This document shows positions 9,576 through 18,340 of a stretch of 64,000 nucleotides of DNA, piece by piece; positions within the stretch are counted from its first letter, which is position 1; each line of letters begins with the position of its first letter. The stretch is taken from assembly GCF_963677875.1 (NCBI RefSeq), contig NZ_OY782567.1:186001-250000 (forward strand). The letters are read 5' to 3'. Position numbers and translations under genes: made by a program. The notes beneath the pieces were generated by a model. That model made no database searches and was not told where the DNA came from. It saw nothing but the letters and a program-made list of their open reading frames with translations. This stretch comes from Thiomicrorhabdus sp. (GTDB lineage Bacteria > Pseudomonadota > Gammaproteobacteria > Thiomicrospirales > Thiomicrospiraceae).

Positions 9576-10553
9576 ATGACTCAGAAACTTTACAGCCGGA
9601 TCATCGGCACCGGCGGCTATTTGCCGGAAAAGATCTTGACCAATGTCGACCTGGAAAAAATGGTCGACACCAGTGATGAATGGATCCGTGAGCGTACAGG
9701 TATTCAGCAGCGCCATATTGCGGCAGCGGATCAGACAACCTGTGATCTGGGCGAAGCCGCCGCGCGCCGCGCCATCGAAATGGCGGGGATTGATCCGAAC
9801 AGCCTTGACCTGATTGTGGTTGCAACAACAACGCCCGATAAGATTTTTCCAAGTACCGCCTGTTTGATCCAGCAACGTTTGAATGTTCATGGTTGCCCGG
9901 CATTTGATGTTCAAGCGGTCTGTTCCGGCTTTGTTTATGCTTTGAGTGTTGCCGACCAGTTCATCAAGACCGGAATGGCAAGGCGTGCTTTGGTTATCGG
10001 AGCGGAAACCTTGTCGCGCATCACCAACTGGCAGGATCGAAATACCTGCGTTCTGTTTGGTGACGGAGCCGGCGCCGTTATTCTGGAAGCTTCCGAAGAG
10101 GCGGGAATCCTGTCGACGCATATTCATGCCGATGGTGAGTTCGAAGAATTGCTGCATGTGCCTTCCGGGCCTTCGAAGTTGCCCCAGACGGATGAGATCG
10201 CAGAAAGAACCATGTCGATGCGTGGTAACGAAGTCTTTAAGGTTGCAGTCAATACTTTGAGTCGGATTGCCACCGAAACTTTACAGGCCAACGATATGAA
10301 AAAAGAAGACATCGATTGGCTGGTACCGCATCAGGCGAACCTGCGTATTATTAACGCGACGGCGAGAAAGCTGAGATTGACGGATGATCAGACGGTTGTT
10401 ACGGTGCATAAGCATGCGAATACATCGAGTGCATCGGTTCCTCTGGCTTTGGACGAAGCGGTTCGCGACGGGCGCATTCAGCGTGGTCAGACCTTGTTGC
10501 TTGAAGCCTTTGGCGGCGGATTTACCTGGGGATCGGCACTGATACGCTACTGA
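9576..10553 (+). CDS. fabH: 3-oxoacyl-ACP synthase III
   Basis: The 325-residue protein has the thiolase-fold KAS III catalytic triad: C116 in [13 protein letters not shown]252 in VPHQANLRI and N282 in [10 protein letters not shown]. It joins acetyl-CoA with malonyl-ACP to start fatty acid chains. Other family landmarks are the opening [10 protein letters not shown] and [10 protein letters not shown]. It begins with ATG at 9576 and lies in the order plsX-fabH-fabD-fabG-acpP-fabF found in gammaproteobacteria. A hairpin with the form of an intrinsic terminator lies between fabH and fabD and may reduce read-through. Confidence 0.97.
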   Translation: MTQKLYSRIIGTGGYLPEKILTNVDLEKMVDTSDEWIRERTGIQQRHIAAADQTTCDLGEAAARRAIEMAGIDPNSLDLIVVATTTPDKIFPSTACLIQQRLNVHGCPAFDVQAVCSGFVYALSVADQFIKTGMARRALVIGAETLSRITNWQDRNTCVLFGDGAGAVILEASEEAGILSTHIHADGEFEELLHVPSGPSKLPQTDEIAERTMSMRGNEVFKVAVNTLSRIATETLQANDMKKEDIDWLVPHQANLRIINATARKLRLTDDQTVVTVHKHANTSSASVPLALDEAVRDGRIQRGQTLLLEAFGGGFTWGSALIRY

Positions 10554-10619
10554 GGATTGTAAATGTTGCAGTTTTTTAAAATCCGCAAGCGTTTCGTCAT
10601 TAATTTTTGAAAAATACAC

Positions 10620-10655
10620 AGCCGTGTATAGTTTAGGCTATACGCGGCTTTTGTT
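10620..10655 (+). terminator. Terminator-like hairpin between fabH and fabD
   Basis: A 12-pair stem with one G-T wobble (10620-10631 with 10638-10649, loop TTTAGG) is followed by TTTTGTTT. It has the form of an intrinsic terminator although the flanking genes belong to one conserved cluster, so partial termination is likely. Confidence 0.7.
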
Positions 10656-10719
10656 TATGTTCGTCGGCCTTTGCTTTCAGAGTAAAGGCGACAAAAAAGT
10701 AAAAATAGGAAGAGTGAAA

Positions 10720-11643
10720 ATGTCATATGCATTCGTTTTCCCCGGACAAGGGTCTCAATCGGTTGGAATGTTGTCTGAGCTGGCAGAGCAGCATACTTCA
10801 GTTACAGATGTCTACGCAGAAGCCTCCGATGTATTGGGTTACGACTTATGGGATCTGGTTCAGAACGATGCCGATGGCAACTTGAATCGAACCGATATTA
10901 CTCAACCGGCGATGCTGGCGGCTGGGATTGCGGTTTACCGTGTCTTGAGCGAAGGTAAAACGCTATCTCCCGCGTTTGTGGCTGGACATTCTCTGGGAGA
11001 GTATACCGCTTTGGTCGCTTCCGGGGTGATGTCTCTGGCTCAGGGGATTGCTCTCGTAGCCGAGCGTGGGCGCTTGATGCAGACGGCGGTTGCTCCGGGG
11101 GAAGGTGCCATGGCTGCGGTTCTCGGCTTGGATGACGAGCAGGTTGTCGCCGTTTGTGAGCAGGCTGAAGGAGTGGTTGAAGCGGTTAATTTCAACTCGC
11201 CCGGCCAAGTTGTTATTGCCGGCTATAAAGCTGCGGTAGATCAGGCAATGAAGCTGGCCGAAGAGGCTGGTGCTTCGCGCGTGGTTCCTCTGGCTGTCAG
11301 TGTTCCTTCACATTGCTCGCTTATGAAACCGGCGGCCGACAAGTTGGCGGAGACTCTGCAGAGCATGCCTTTGAACATGCCCTCGGTTCCCGTATTGCAC
11401 AATGTTGATTTCAGTCCGGCGGCCAGCGTCGAAGAAATCAAAGAGCGTCTTGTTCAGCAGTTGTACCGTCCGGTACAGTGGGTGAAAACGGTCAACACCA
11501 TGAAGGGTCAGGGGGTTGACAGCCTGTACGAGTTGGGACCTGGAAAGGTGTTAATGGGGTTGAATCGCCGTATTGATCGAAAAATGGGCATGCAGGCGGT
11601 GTTTGATCAGGCAACACTGGAAAAAGCGTTATCGAGTCTATAG
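10720..11643 (+). CDS. fabD: Malonyl-CoA-ACP transacylase
   Basis: From ATG 10720 the protein reads MSYAFVFPGQGSQSVGM, the standard FabD start, with the nucleophile S91 in GHSLGEY and the catalytic His in SVPSHCSLM. It loads malonyl groups from CoA onto ACP. An open frame extends upstream to 10624, but that part runs through the hairpin and has no homology; the AGGAAGAG ribosome-binding site just before 10720 decides the start. Total length is 307 residues, normal for the family. fabG follows after 45 nt. Confidence 0.97.
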   Translation: MSYAFVFPGQGSQSVGMLSELAEQHTSVTDVYAEASDVLGYDLWDLVQNDADGNLNRTDITQPAMLAAGIAVYRVLSEGKTLSPAFVAGHSLGEYTALVASGVMSLAQGIALVAERGRLMQTAVAPGEGAMAAVLGLDDEQVVAVCEQAEGVVEAVNFNSPGQVVIAGYKAAVDQAMKLAEEAGASRVVPLAVSVPSHCSLMKPAADKLAETLQSMPLNMPSVPVLHNVDFSPAASVEEIKERLVQQLYRPVQWVKTVNTMKGQGVDSLYELGPGKVLMGLNRRIDRKMGMQAVFDQATLEKALSSL

Positions 11644-11688
11644 AATTGGTGCAATATCGAAATAACAAATGATAAAGGTGAAAAAGTC

Positions 11689-12429
11689 ATGTTAACTGGA
11701 AAGGTCGCTTTCGTAACCGGTGCCAGCCGAGGAATTGGTAAGGCGATTGCGCTGGATTTAGCCGCACAGGGCGCAACCGTTATCGGAACGGCGACGTCCG
11801 AGGCGGGGGCGCAAGCTATTTCGGATTATTTGGCTGAGGCCGGTGCTAAAGGTGCGGGAAGATGCTTGAATGTCACGGATGCGAATATGATCGGTGAAGT
11901 TTTGGATGAAGTTGCCAAGACGTTTGCTGTACCGACGATTTTGGTAAACAACGCCGGAATCACTCGCGATAATCTCCTGATGCGAATGAAAGACAGCGAA
12001 TGGGATGACATTATTCAGACCAATCTGAATTCCGTCTTTCGCATGAGTAAAGCGTGCCTGAGAGGTATGATGAAAGCCAAAGGCGGGCGCATTATCAATA
12101 TTGCTTCGGTTGTCGGAGTTATGGGGAATGCGGGCCAGACAAACTATGCCGCGGCCAAGGCGGGGATCATCGGTTTCAGTAAATCTCTGGCTCGTGAAGT
12201 CGGTGCGCGCAATATTACCGTAAATACTATTGCTCCGGGATTTATCGACACGGACATGACGCGAGCGTTGCCACAAGAGCAGCGTGATGCGTTAACTCAG
12301 CAGATTCCTTTGAGTCGTCTGGGTGAGCCGGAAGATATCGCCAAGGCGGTGACTTTTCTGGCCGGAGACGGAGGCGCCTATATTACCGGGCAGACTCTGA
12401 ACGTCAATGGCGGCATGTACATGGTTTGA
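11689..12429 (+). CDS. fabG: 3-oxoacyl-ACP reductase
   Basis: The 246-residue short-chain dehydrogenase has the NADP(H)-binding TGASRGIGKAI motif near residues 10-20, NNAG at about 87-90 and the catalytic S140, Y153 and K157 (QTNYAAAKAG). The C-terminus TGQTLNVNGGMYM is typical of FabG. It reduces 3-oxoacyl-ACP in each elongation round. The ATG is preceded by AAAGGTGAAAAAG. Its place between fabD and acpP fixes the identification. Confidence 0.97.
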   Translation: MLTGKVAFVTGASRGIGKAIALDLAAQGATVIGTATSEAGAQAISDYLAEAGAKGAGRCLNVTDANMIGEVLDEVAKTFAVPTILVNNAGITRDNLLMRMKDSEWDDIIQTNLNSVFRMSKACLRGMMKAKGGRIINIASVVGVMGNAGQTNYAAAKAGIIGFSKSLAREVGARNITVNTIAPGFIDTDMTRALPQEQRDALTQQIPLSRLGEPEDIAKAVTFLAGDGGAYITGQTLNVNGGMYMV

Positions 12430-12438
12430 AGCCGACTT

Positions 12439-12467
12439 GCCGCCTTGTTGAGGTGGCGAAATGTTTT
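12439..12467 (+). terminator. Possible weak terminator after fabG
   Basis: A seven-pair stem (12439-12445 with 12451-12457, including one G-T pair) is followed by GAAATGTTTTT. It may attenuate read-through into acpP, which has its own promoter candidate. Confidence 0.4.
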
Positions 12468-12492
12468 TGTGGGTAAAAAGCGAAACTAAAAC

Positions 12493-12521
12493 TTGAAAAA
12501 GCTGATCGATAGAGCGAAAAT
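12493..12521 (+). promoter_or_regulatory. Candidate sigma70 promoter for acpP
   Basis: TTGAAA (12493-12498) and GAAAAT (12516-12521) are separated by 17 nt, 55 nt upstream of acpP. The -10 matches four of six consensus positions. acpP usually has its own strong promoter. Confidence 0.4.
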
Positions 12522-12575
12522 ACCCCAAATTTAAAACATTTAATAAATTAACAAACAACAAGACTGGAGAATTCC

Positions 12576-12809
12576 ATGAGCGGTATTGAAGAACGCGTAA
12601 AGAAAATTGTAGTTGAACAACTGGGTGTTGAAGAAGATCAGGTTACGCCTGATGCTTCTTTCGTCGATGACTTGGGAGCGGATTCTCTAGACACCGTTGA
12701 GTTGGTAATGGCTTTGGAAGAAGAGTTCGACTGCGAAATTCCTGACGAAGAAGCAGAGAAAATCTCTACTCTAGCTCAAGCAACTGCTTACGTTGAAGCT
12801 AACCTGTAA
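12576..12809 (+). CDS. acpP: Acyl carrier protein
   Basis: The 77-residue acidic protein carries the phosphopantetheine attachment site at S37 in [12 protein letters not shown] and the flanking helices of ACP. It shuttles growing acyl chains between the Fab enzymes and to PlsX. Codon choice is highly biased (GAA, GAC, GTT, CTG/CTA), as expected for one of the most abundant proteins of the cell. ACTGGAG before the ATG is a good ribosome-binding site, and a strong terminator follows, so it can be transcribed on its own. Confidence 0.98.
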   Translation: MSGIEERVKKIVVEQLGVEEDQVTPDASFVDDLGADSLDTVELVMALEEEFDCEIPDEEAEKISTLAQATAYVEANL

Positions 12810-12843
12810 TTCATAAGGTTATCTTTAAAAGCTTATGCTTCTC

Positions 12844-12868
12844 AAAAGCCGTTTTTACGGCTTTTTTT
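12844..12868 (+). terminator. Intrinsic terminator after acpP
   Basis: The stem AAAAGCCGT / ACGGCTTTT with a TTTT loop is followed by further T residues; a strong canonical terminator. Confidence 0.85.
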
Positions 12869-12951
12869 ATGCGTGTAACATTGATAAAGTGCCTATCTGA
12901 GGCTGCAACAACAGTTTGCTGAAACAGATAATTTTGAAAGAGGATCCTATT

Positions 12952-14196
12952 TTGACAAAGCGTCGAGTCGTGATTACCGGTCTGGGGGTATTGTCCGCGG
13001 TTGGTTTGGATGTAAAAGAGAACTGGCAGAATATTCTGGCGGGAAAAAGTGGCATCGATTATTTGAGCAAATTCGATACCGAGGCTTTTTCAGTGAGTTT
13101 CGGCGGAGAGCTGAAAGGGTTTCAGGCCAGTGACTATATCAAACCCAAAGAAGCTAAAAAAATGGATCCGTTTATTCATTACGGTATCGCCGCCGGCGTG
13201 CAGGCGATCCAGGATTCCGGGCTGGAAATTACTGAAGAAAACGCGCCGCGCATCGGGGTTTCCATCGGTTCGGGAATCGGTGGTATCGGTTCCATTGAAA
13301 CTCAATATGCGACTTATTTGAAATCCGGGCCGCGTCGAGTTTCGCCTTTCTTTGTTCCAAGTTCCATTATTAATATGGTTGCCGGTAATTTGTCGATCAT
13401 GTTTGGTTTGAAAGGGCCGAATATGGCGATCGGTACCGCTTGCGCGACTGGCACGCACAGTATCGGCGATGCAGCGCGTATGATTCAATACGGTGATGCG
13501 GATGCGATGGTCGCCGGTGGTGCCGAATATGCCACGACCGAGCTTGGCCTGGCCGGTTTTGCCGCAGCGCGTGCCTTGTCGACCCGTAACGACAATCCGC
13601 AGGCTGCTAGCCGTCCGTGGGATAAGGACCGTGATGGCTTTGTCCTGAGCGATGGCGCCGGTGCAGTGGTTCTTGAAGAATATGAGCATGCCAAAGCACG
13701 TGGCGCGACGATTTATGCCGAAGTGCTTGGTTTCGGTATGAGCGGCGATGCTTATCATATGACTTTGCCGGCATCCGGTGGCGAAGGTGCGGCGCGCTGC
13801 ATGACAACCGCCTTGCATAATGCGCAGCTGGATCCAAGCAAAATCGACTATATCAATGCACACGGCACTTCAACGCCTGCCGGTGACCTTTGTGAAACCA
13901 GTGCGGTGAAATCCGTGTTCGGCGACCATGCTTATAAGTTGTGCATGAGTTCGACCAAGTCCATGACTGGACATGCGCTGGGGGCTGCTGGGGCGATGGA
14001 AGCGGTTTTCACCGCTTTGGCTCTGAAGGAGCAGATTATGCCGCCGACCATTAATCTGGATAATCCGGAAGAAGGGTGTGATCTGGATTATGTCGCGCAT
14101 ACGGCACGCGATGCTAAGATCGACTATGCGCTCTCCAATTCTTTCGGTTTCGGCGGAACCAATGCTACGCTGGTATTGGGGCGTGTGGACGCTTAA
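12952..14196 (+). CDS. fabF: 3-oxoacyl-ACP synthase II
   Basis: The protein reads [17 protein letters not shown] from a TTG at 12952, seven nucleotides after an AAAGAGGA ribosome-binding site; an upstream TTG at 12916 would add twelve unconserved residues and is less likely. The KAS II triad is visible: C164 in [10 protein letters not shown], a His in [12 protein letters not shown] and a His in [11 protein letters not shown]. At 414 residues it has the usual FabF length. It extends acyl chains with malonyl-ACP and controls temperature-dependent unsaturation in E. coli. The order acpP-fabF-pabB/pabC is conserved. Confidence 0.96.
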   Translation: MTKRRVVITGLGVLSAVGLDVKENWQNILAGKSGIDYLSKFDTEAFSVSFGGELKGFQASDYIKPKEAKKMDPFIHYGIAAGVQAIQDSGLEITEENAPRIGVSIGSGIGGIGSIETQYATYLKSGPRRVSPFFVPSSIINMVAGNLSIMFGLKGPNMAIGTACATGTHSIGDAARMIQYGDADAMVAGGAEYATTELGLAGFAAARALSTRNDNPQAASRPWDKDRDGFVLSDGAGAVVLEEYEHAKARGATIYAEVLGFGMSGDAYHMTLPASGGEGAARCMTTALHNAQLDPSKIDYINAHGTSTPAGDLCETSAVKSVFGDHAYKLCMSSTKSMTGHALGAAGAMEAVFTALALKEQIMPPTINLDNPEEGCDLDYVAHTARDAKIDYALSNSFGFGGTNATLVLGRVDA

Positions 14197-14223
14197 TGCC
14201 GAATCATTTCAGGAAGTGTGTTT

Positions 14224-15612
14224 ATGCCGACTAAGGACGCGCACAATGTGATCAGCCGTTGTGTTCCGCTGGCATCTGGACAGACCGTCGATTTAAGCCT
14301 TTTCCATCGCCTCAACCCCGAGCGCTATCCGGTTTTACTGGAGAGCGTCGCTAAGGGACAGTTGGGGCGTTACGACATCTTAATGGCGTTTCCTCAGGAG
14401 ACTCTGCGTCTGGATTCGCCGCAAGGACAGCAGGCATTTATCGACCAGGTGCAATCCGCACTGGCTGAAAACGCTGTTGACGGTAGCAGCTTTGAACAAT
14501 CTCTGCCGTTTAGCGGCGGCTGGTTTGCCTATTTCAGTTACGACTACGCCCAAGTGGTCGAACCGGTTCTGAAACTTCCGGAAAATCAATTTCCACTTGC
14601 TCTGTTGACCCGCATCCCGGCTGCTTTTATTTATGATCATCAGGAAGCGGCGCTGTTTCTGCTTGCGGAAAGTGATTTTGAAACCTGTCTGGATACCATG
14701 CAGGCCGATCTTGTAACGGTTCTAAAGTCTGCTGAAGGCCCAGTTCAGTATTCATGCGCCGAAAATTTGTGTGAGGAAGAAGACGCGAAGTTTTTGCAAG
14801 GCGTGGAATCGATTAAGGATTACATTCTGTCCGGAGACGTCTTTCAGGTAAATTTGTCGCGCGAGTGGAATTTTTCCTTGCCTTCCAGTGCCGATGCGGT
14901 TGATTTATATGACGCTTTGCGGGAAAACAATCCGGCTCCCTTTGCCTGTCTGGCCCGCTTGTCTTTGGGAGACGGTGAACCCTGGCATATTATCAGTTCA
15001 TCCCCTGAACGTCTGGTCAAGTACCGATCTCCCTGGGTGGAAACTCGACCGATTGCCGGGACTCGGCGTCGCAGCGCCGATCCGGATGCCGATAAGGCTC
15101 TGATCGATGAGTTGATTGCTCACCCCAAAGAACGCGCTGAACATATCATGCTGATTGATTTGGAGCGTAACGATCTCGGGCGCATTTGTCAGCCGGGAAC
15201 GGTTGAGGTCAATGAGTTGATGGTGATCGAATCCTACGAGCATGTGCATCATATTGTTTCTAATGTCCGCGGTAAGCTTCAGGAACATTTATCGCCTTTG
15301 GATATCATTCACGCGCTGTTTCCCGGGGGAACCATTACAGGTTGCCCTAAAGTGCGTTGTATGGAAATTATTGCCGAACTGGAGCAAATGCCGCGTGAAG
15401 CCTATACAGGCTCGCTTGGATACATTAATCGTGACGGTTCGATGGATTTGAACATTCTGATTCGAACTATGATGCATTACCCGCGCGAACACCATGCCGA
15501 AGTTCGTTTGCGGGCCGGAGCCGGCATTGTTGCCGATTCGCTTGCGGAGAATGAATTGACCGAAACCCGCCACAAGGCGAAAGGCCTGTTAAAGGCATTG
15601 CAGGTTATCTGA
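14224..15612 (+). CDS. pabB: Aminodeoxychorismate synthase component I
   Basis: The 462-residue protein has the chorismate-binding enzyme fold of PabB/TrpE: HIISSSPERLV, EHIMLIDLERNDLG, and PGGTITGCPKVRCMEII near the C-terminus. The motif that is PIKGT in E. coli PabB, where the lysine forms a covalent intermediate, is PIAGT here (A278), as in anthranilate synthase. Context nevertheless favours PabB: pabC starts at the very next base and the cluster matches gammaproteobacterial pabB/pabC next to fabF. With glutaminase PabA (not in the window) it converts chorismate to aminodeoxychorismate for folate. ATG 14224 is preferred over GTG 14218 because AGGAAG lies seven nucleotides upstream. Confidence 0.88.
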   Translation: MPTKDAHNVISRCVPLASGQTVDLSLFHRLNPERYPVLLESVAKGQLGRYDILMAFPQETLRLDSPQGQQAFIDQVQSALAENAVDGSSFEQSLPFSGGWFAYFSYDYAQVVEPVLKLPENQFPLALLTRIPAAFIYDHQEAALFLLAESDFETCLDTMQADLVTVLKSAEGPVQYSCAENLCEEEDAKFLQGVESIKDYILSGDVFQVNLSREWNFSLPSSADAVDLYDALRENNPAPFACLARLSLGDGEPWHIISSSPERLVKYRSPWVETRPIAGTRRRSADPDADKALIDELIAHPKERAEHIMLIDLERNDLGRICQPGTVEVNELMVIESYEHVHHIVSNVRGKLQEHLSPLDIIHALFPGGTITGCPKVRCMEIIAELEQMPREAYTGSLGYINRDGSMDLNILIRTMMHYPREHHAEVRLRAGAGIVADSLAENELTETRHKAKGLLKALQVI

Positions 15613-16533
15613 ATGCATGTTCGGCCGATGACCTGGGTAAACGGTCTCCGTTGCGCGGAGCTGTCGGTGAGCGACAGAGGGTTGCAGTATGGTGATGGCT
15701 TCTTTACGACCGCGGTGATCGCTTGCGGGCAATTATTGAACTGGTCGGCACATTGGCGCCGAATCCGGAATTCAGCGGAACGTCTTGATTTTCCTGAAAT
15801 CAGTGAAGCCCTGCTGATGGATGAGACGGCAAAAGCTTTTCAGGCGCTGAATGTTTCTTCCGGTCTGGCATCTCAAACTTGGATTTTAAAAATCCTGATT
15901 ACCCGCGGAAGTGGGGGCAGAGGTTACCAGCCGCCATTGGAACCGAAGCTATCGCGAATTTTGCAGTTCAGTCGTTCGCCCGAGGATTTTGTCTGTTCCG
16001 AAGCGGCGGTTACCTTACCGATTCAGCCAAGTATTTCAATCGGAGTGTGTCGTACTAGAGCGGCGATTCAGCCGCAGTTGGCCGGCATCAAGCATTTGAA
16101 TCGTCTGGAAAATGTTTTGGCGCGCGCCGAACTCGGCGCTGTTCCCGAGGGTATTATGCTGAACGGTGATAACGATCTGGTTGGCGGCACTCAATCCAAC
16201 CTGTTTATCCTTAAAAACGGCTGTTTACTCACTCCTGAATTGAGCAAGTGTGGCGTAGAGGGAACGACGCGTTATCAGCTGATGAACTTAGCTCGAACCT
16301 GTTTTCGGGGAGGGCGGGAAGCGCGCCTGCAGCTGTCAGATCTGGCTGAAGCGGATAGTGTGTTTCTTGCCAATGCCGTGCGTGGTATCATGCCTGTTCG
16401 GTCGCTTGAAACGGCAACGGGTGTCTTAAGGTTTGCCAATCGTGAATTGAATGACTGGCAGGTGGCGTGGCAGAAATTTCAAAGTGAGAATGGTTTGGAT
16501 TTATTGTCGGTTCGAAAAAATTCGGGACAGTAA
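15613..16533 (+). CDS. pabC: Aminodeoxychorismate lyase
   Basis: This 306-residue class IV PLP enzyme has the expected lysine K160 in GIKHLNRLENVLA, the N-terminal DRGLQYGDGFFTT, and GGTQSNLF further on. It removes pyruvate from aminodeoxychorismate to give p-aminobenzoate. The ATG follows the pabB stop codon without any gap, so translation is coupled. Branched-chain or D-amino-acid aminotransferases share the fold, but pabB immediately upstream makes PabC the clear choice. mltG follows as in E. coli. Confidence 0.94.
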   Translation: MHVRPMTWVNGLRCAELSVSDRGLQYGDGFFTTAVIACGQLLNWSAHWRRIRNSAERLDFPEISEALLMDETAKAFQALNVSSGLASQTWILKILITRGSGGRGYQPPLEPKLSRILQFSRSPEDFVCSEAAVTLPIQPSISIGVCRTRAAIQPQLAGIKHLNRLENVLARAELGAVPEGIMLNGDNDLVGGTQSNLFILKNGCLLTPELSKCGVEGTTRYQLMNLARTCFRGGREARLQLSDLAEADSVFLANAVRGIMPVRSLETATGVLRFANRELNDWQVAWQKFQSENGLDLLSVRKNSGQ

Positions 16534-16618
16534 ACGAAAGTGTACTTTTAATGTCATCTGTGATTTTTGGCTTTAAATTTAAAGTAATGGATTTATATCG
16601 AGGTAAGAGGGCAGGTAG

Positions 16619-17644
16619 GTGAGAGGTTTTTTGAAATTCTTTACCGGCGCGAGTATTCTTCTGGCTCTGATTGCCGCGGCATTTATCTGGCAGGTTGATC
16701 AATTTCTGAATCAGTCGATTTCCGATAAACGCGTGCCTTTGACGATCAGCATCGAAGCCGGCAGTTCGGCGGCCAAGGTTGCTGAAGGCTTGCACCGTGC
16801 CGATTATTTGTCTCATCCCAGATGGTTTCTGTGGTATCTGAAAGCCAAGAAACAGACGAATCGAATCAAGGCTGGAGAACACCGTATTCAGCCGGATTGG
16901 AATGTCGAACAGTTGATGAAGCAACTGGTTTCCGGGAAGCTGGTGCAATATCCGGTTGCTTTGATTCCCGGAGAAACGTTTGTTCAGGCGTTGCAACAGA
17001 TTCAGCAACAGGAAAAAGTGAAATCGGAACTTCCGATCGCCGAACCGGAAAAATTGCAGGCGGCATTCGGAATCGACAAACCGATTGACGAAAAATACCC
17101 CTATGCGAACCTTGAAGGATTCTTCGCACCGGAAACCTATCACTATGAAGCTGGCGACTCTGATTTACGCATTTTGCAAAGAGCGCGCCGACTTCAGGAG
17201 CAGGTTCTTGCCGAAGCGTGGACAGCGCGACAGGAAGGCCTGCCTTTGAAAACCCCATACGAGGTTCTGATTCTGGCATCAATCGTTGAGAAGGAAACTT
17301 CTATCGACGAAGAACTGTCTAAAGTGGCTGCCGTGTTTATCAACCGTTTGAGAAAAGGCATGCGTCTGCAAACCGATCCGACGGTTATTTACGGTATCGG
17401 CACTGACTATGACGGCGATATTCGCAGCAAAAACCTGCGGGAAAAAACGCCATACAATACTTATCAGATTGATGCTTTGCCTCCAACACCGATCGCTTTG
17501 CCGAGCAAAGCGGCGATTGAAGCTGTGCTGCATCCGGCGGATACTAAAGCGTTATATTTCGTAGCCGACGGTGATGGCGGCCATGTGTTCTCCAATACTT
17601 TGAGAGAGCATAATCGAGCGGTTAAGCGTTATTTGGCCAAATAA
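16619..17644 (+). CDS. mltG: Endolytic murein transglycosylase MltG
   Basis: The 341-residue protein starts with GTG after GGCAGGTAG, has one N-terminal membrane span (about residues 8-27) and a periplasmic YceG/LytG domain. The conserved ASIVEKETSIDEE segment holds the expected catalytic Glu (E224), followed by VFINRLRKGMRLQTDPTVIYG. It cleaves nascent glycan strands inside the chain and thereby helps set their length. It lies between pabC and tmk as in E. coli. Confidence 0.95.
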   Translation: MRGFLKFFTGASILLALIAAAFIWQVDQFLNQSISDKRVPLTISIEAGSSAAKVAEGLHRADYLSHPRWFLWYLKAKKQTNRIKAGEHRIQPDWNVEQLMKQLVSGKLVQYPVALIPGETFVQALQQIQQQEKVKSELPIAEPEKLQAAFGIDKPIDEKYPYANLEGFFAPETYHYEAGDSDLRILQRARRLQEQVLAEAWTARQEGLPLKTPYEVLILASIVEKETSIDEELSKVAAVFINRLRKGMRLQTDPTVIYGIGTDYDGDIRSKNLREKTPYNTYQIDALPPTPIALPSKAAIEAVLHPADTKALYFVADGDGGHVFSNTLREHNRAVKRYLAK

Positions 17645-17704
17645 TGCCAAGCGAGTAATCTAAATCCATTTGGCGGCCAAAAGGCCACACTTGACGGAAA
17701 GAAA

Positions 17705-18340
17705 ATGAAAGGCCAATTTATTACCCTGGAAGGAACCGAAGGCGGCGGTAAATCGACCAATTTACGGTATATCCACACCTGGTTGCAGGAAAGGGGCATC
17801 GAGGTTGTCACAACCCGTGAACCGGGCGGTACGGAAATCGGCGAAGCCATTCGCGGTATTCTGCTTAACCCCGCATATACCTCAATGCAGCCGGAAACCG
17901 AATTGCTGCTGATGTTTGCCGCTCGCAGTCAGCATCTGCAGGAAAAAATTCTCCCGGCTCTGGAACAGGGGAAATGGGTAATTTCCGATCGTTTTACCGA
18001 TGCTTCCTATGCTTATCAAGGCGCGGCCAGAGGGATGGATTACAGACGTATCGAACAGATAGAGAACTGGGTTCAGCAGGCCATTCAGCCGAATATGACT
18101 TTTGTCTTTGATCTGCCTATTGAAGTGGGGATGGCAAGAGTTGCCAGCCGTGGCGGAGCCATTGACCGGTTTGAAGAAGAGGATCGGTTGTTTTTCGAAA
18201 AAGTGCGTCAGGCATATCTGCACCGGGCGGAGCAAGCTCCCGAACGTTATCATGTGTTGGACGCGTCGCAACCTTTGGATAGAGTACAAAACTTGATCGA
18301 ACGGCAATTAGGACAGTTATTGGCGGAAGCGGGACTATGA
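17705..18340 (+). CDS. tmk: Thymidylate kinase
   Basis: The 211-residue protein has a P-loop GTEGGGKS at residues 10-17, the TREPGGTEIGE loop and the DRFTDASYAYQGAARG motif that identify dTMP kinase. It makes dTDP in the cytoplasm. The gene overlaps holB by four nucleotides (ATGA), indicating translational coupling to the clamp-loader gene, as in E. coli. Confidence 0.97.
   Translation: MKGQFITLEGTEGGGKSTNLRYIHTWLQERGIEVVTTREPGGTEIGEAIRGILLNPAYTSMQPETELLLMFAARSQHLQEKILPALEQGKWVISDRFTDASYAYQGAARGMDYRRIEQIENWVQQAIQPNMTFVFDLPIEVGMARVASRGGAIDRFEEEDRLFFEKVRQAYLHRAEQAPERYHVLDASQPLDRVQNLIERQLGQLLAEAGL

Noticed and set aside
13090-13863. Long minus-strand frame opposite fabF
   Set aside because: Antisense to the KAS II active-site region; no recognisable domains.
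14224-15612. Anthranilate synthase TrpE
   Set aside because: PIAGT and shared motifs fit TrpE, but immediate coupling to pabC and the lipid/folate cluster favour PabB.
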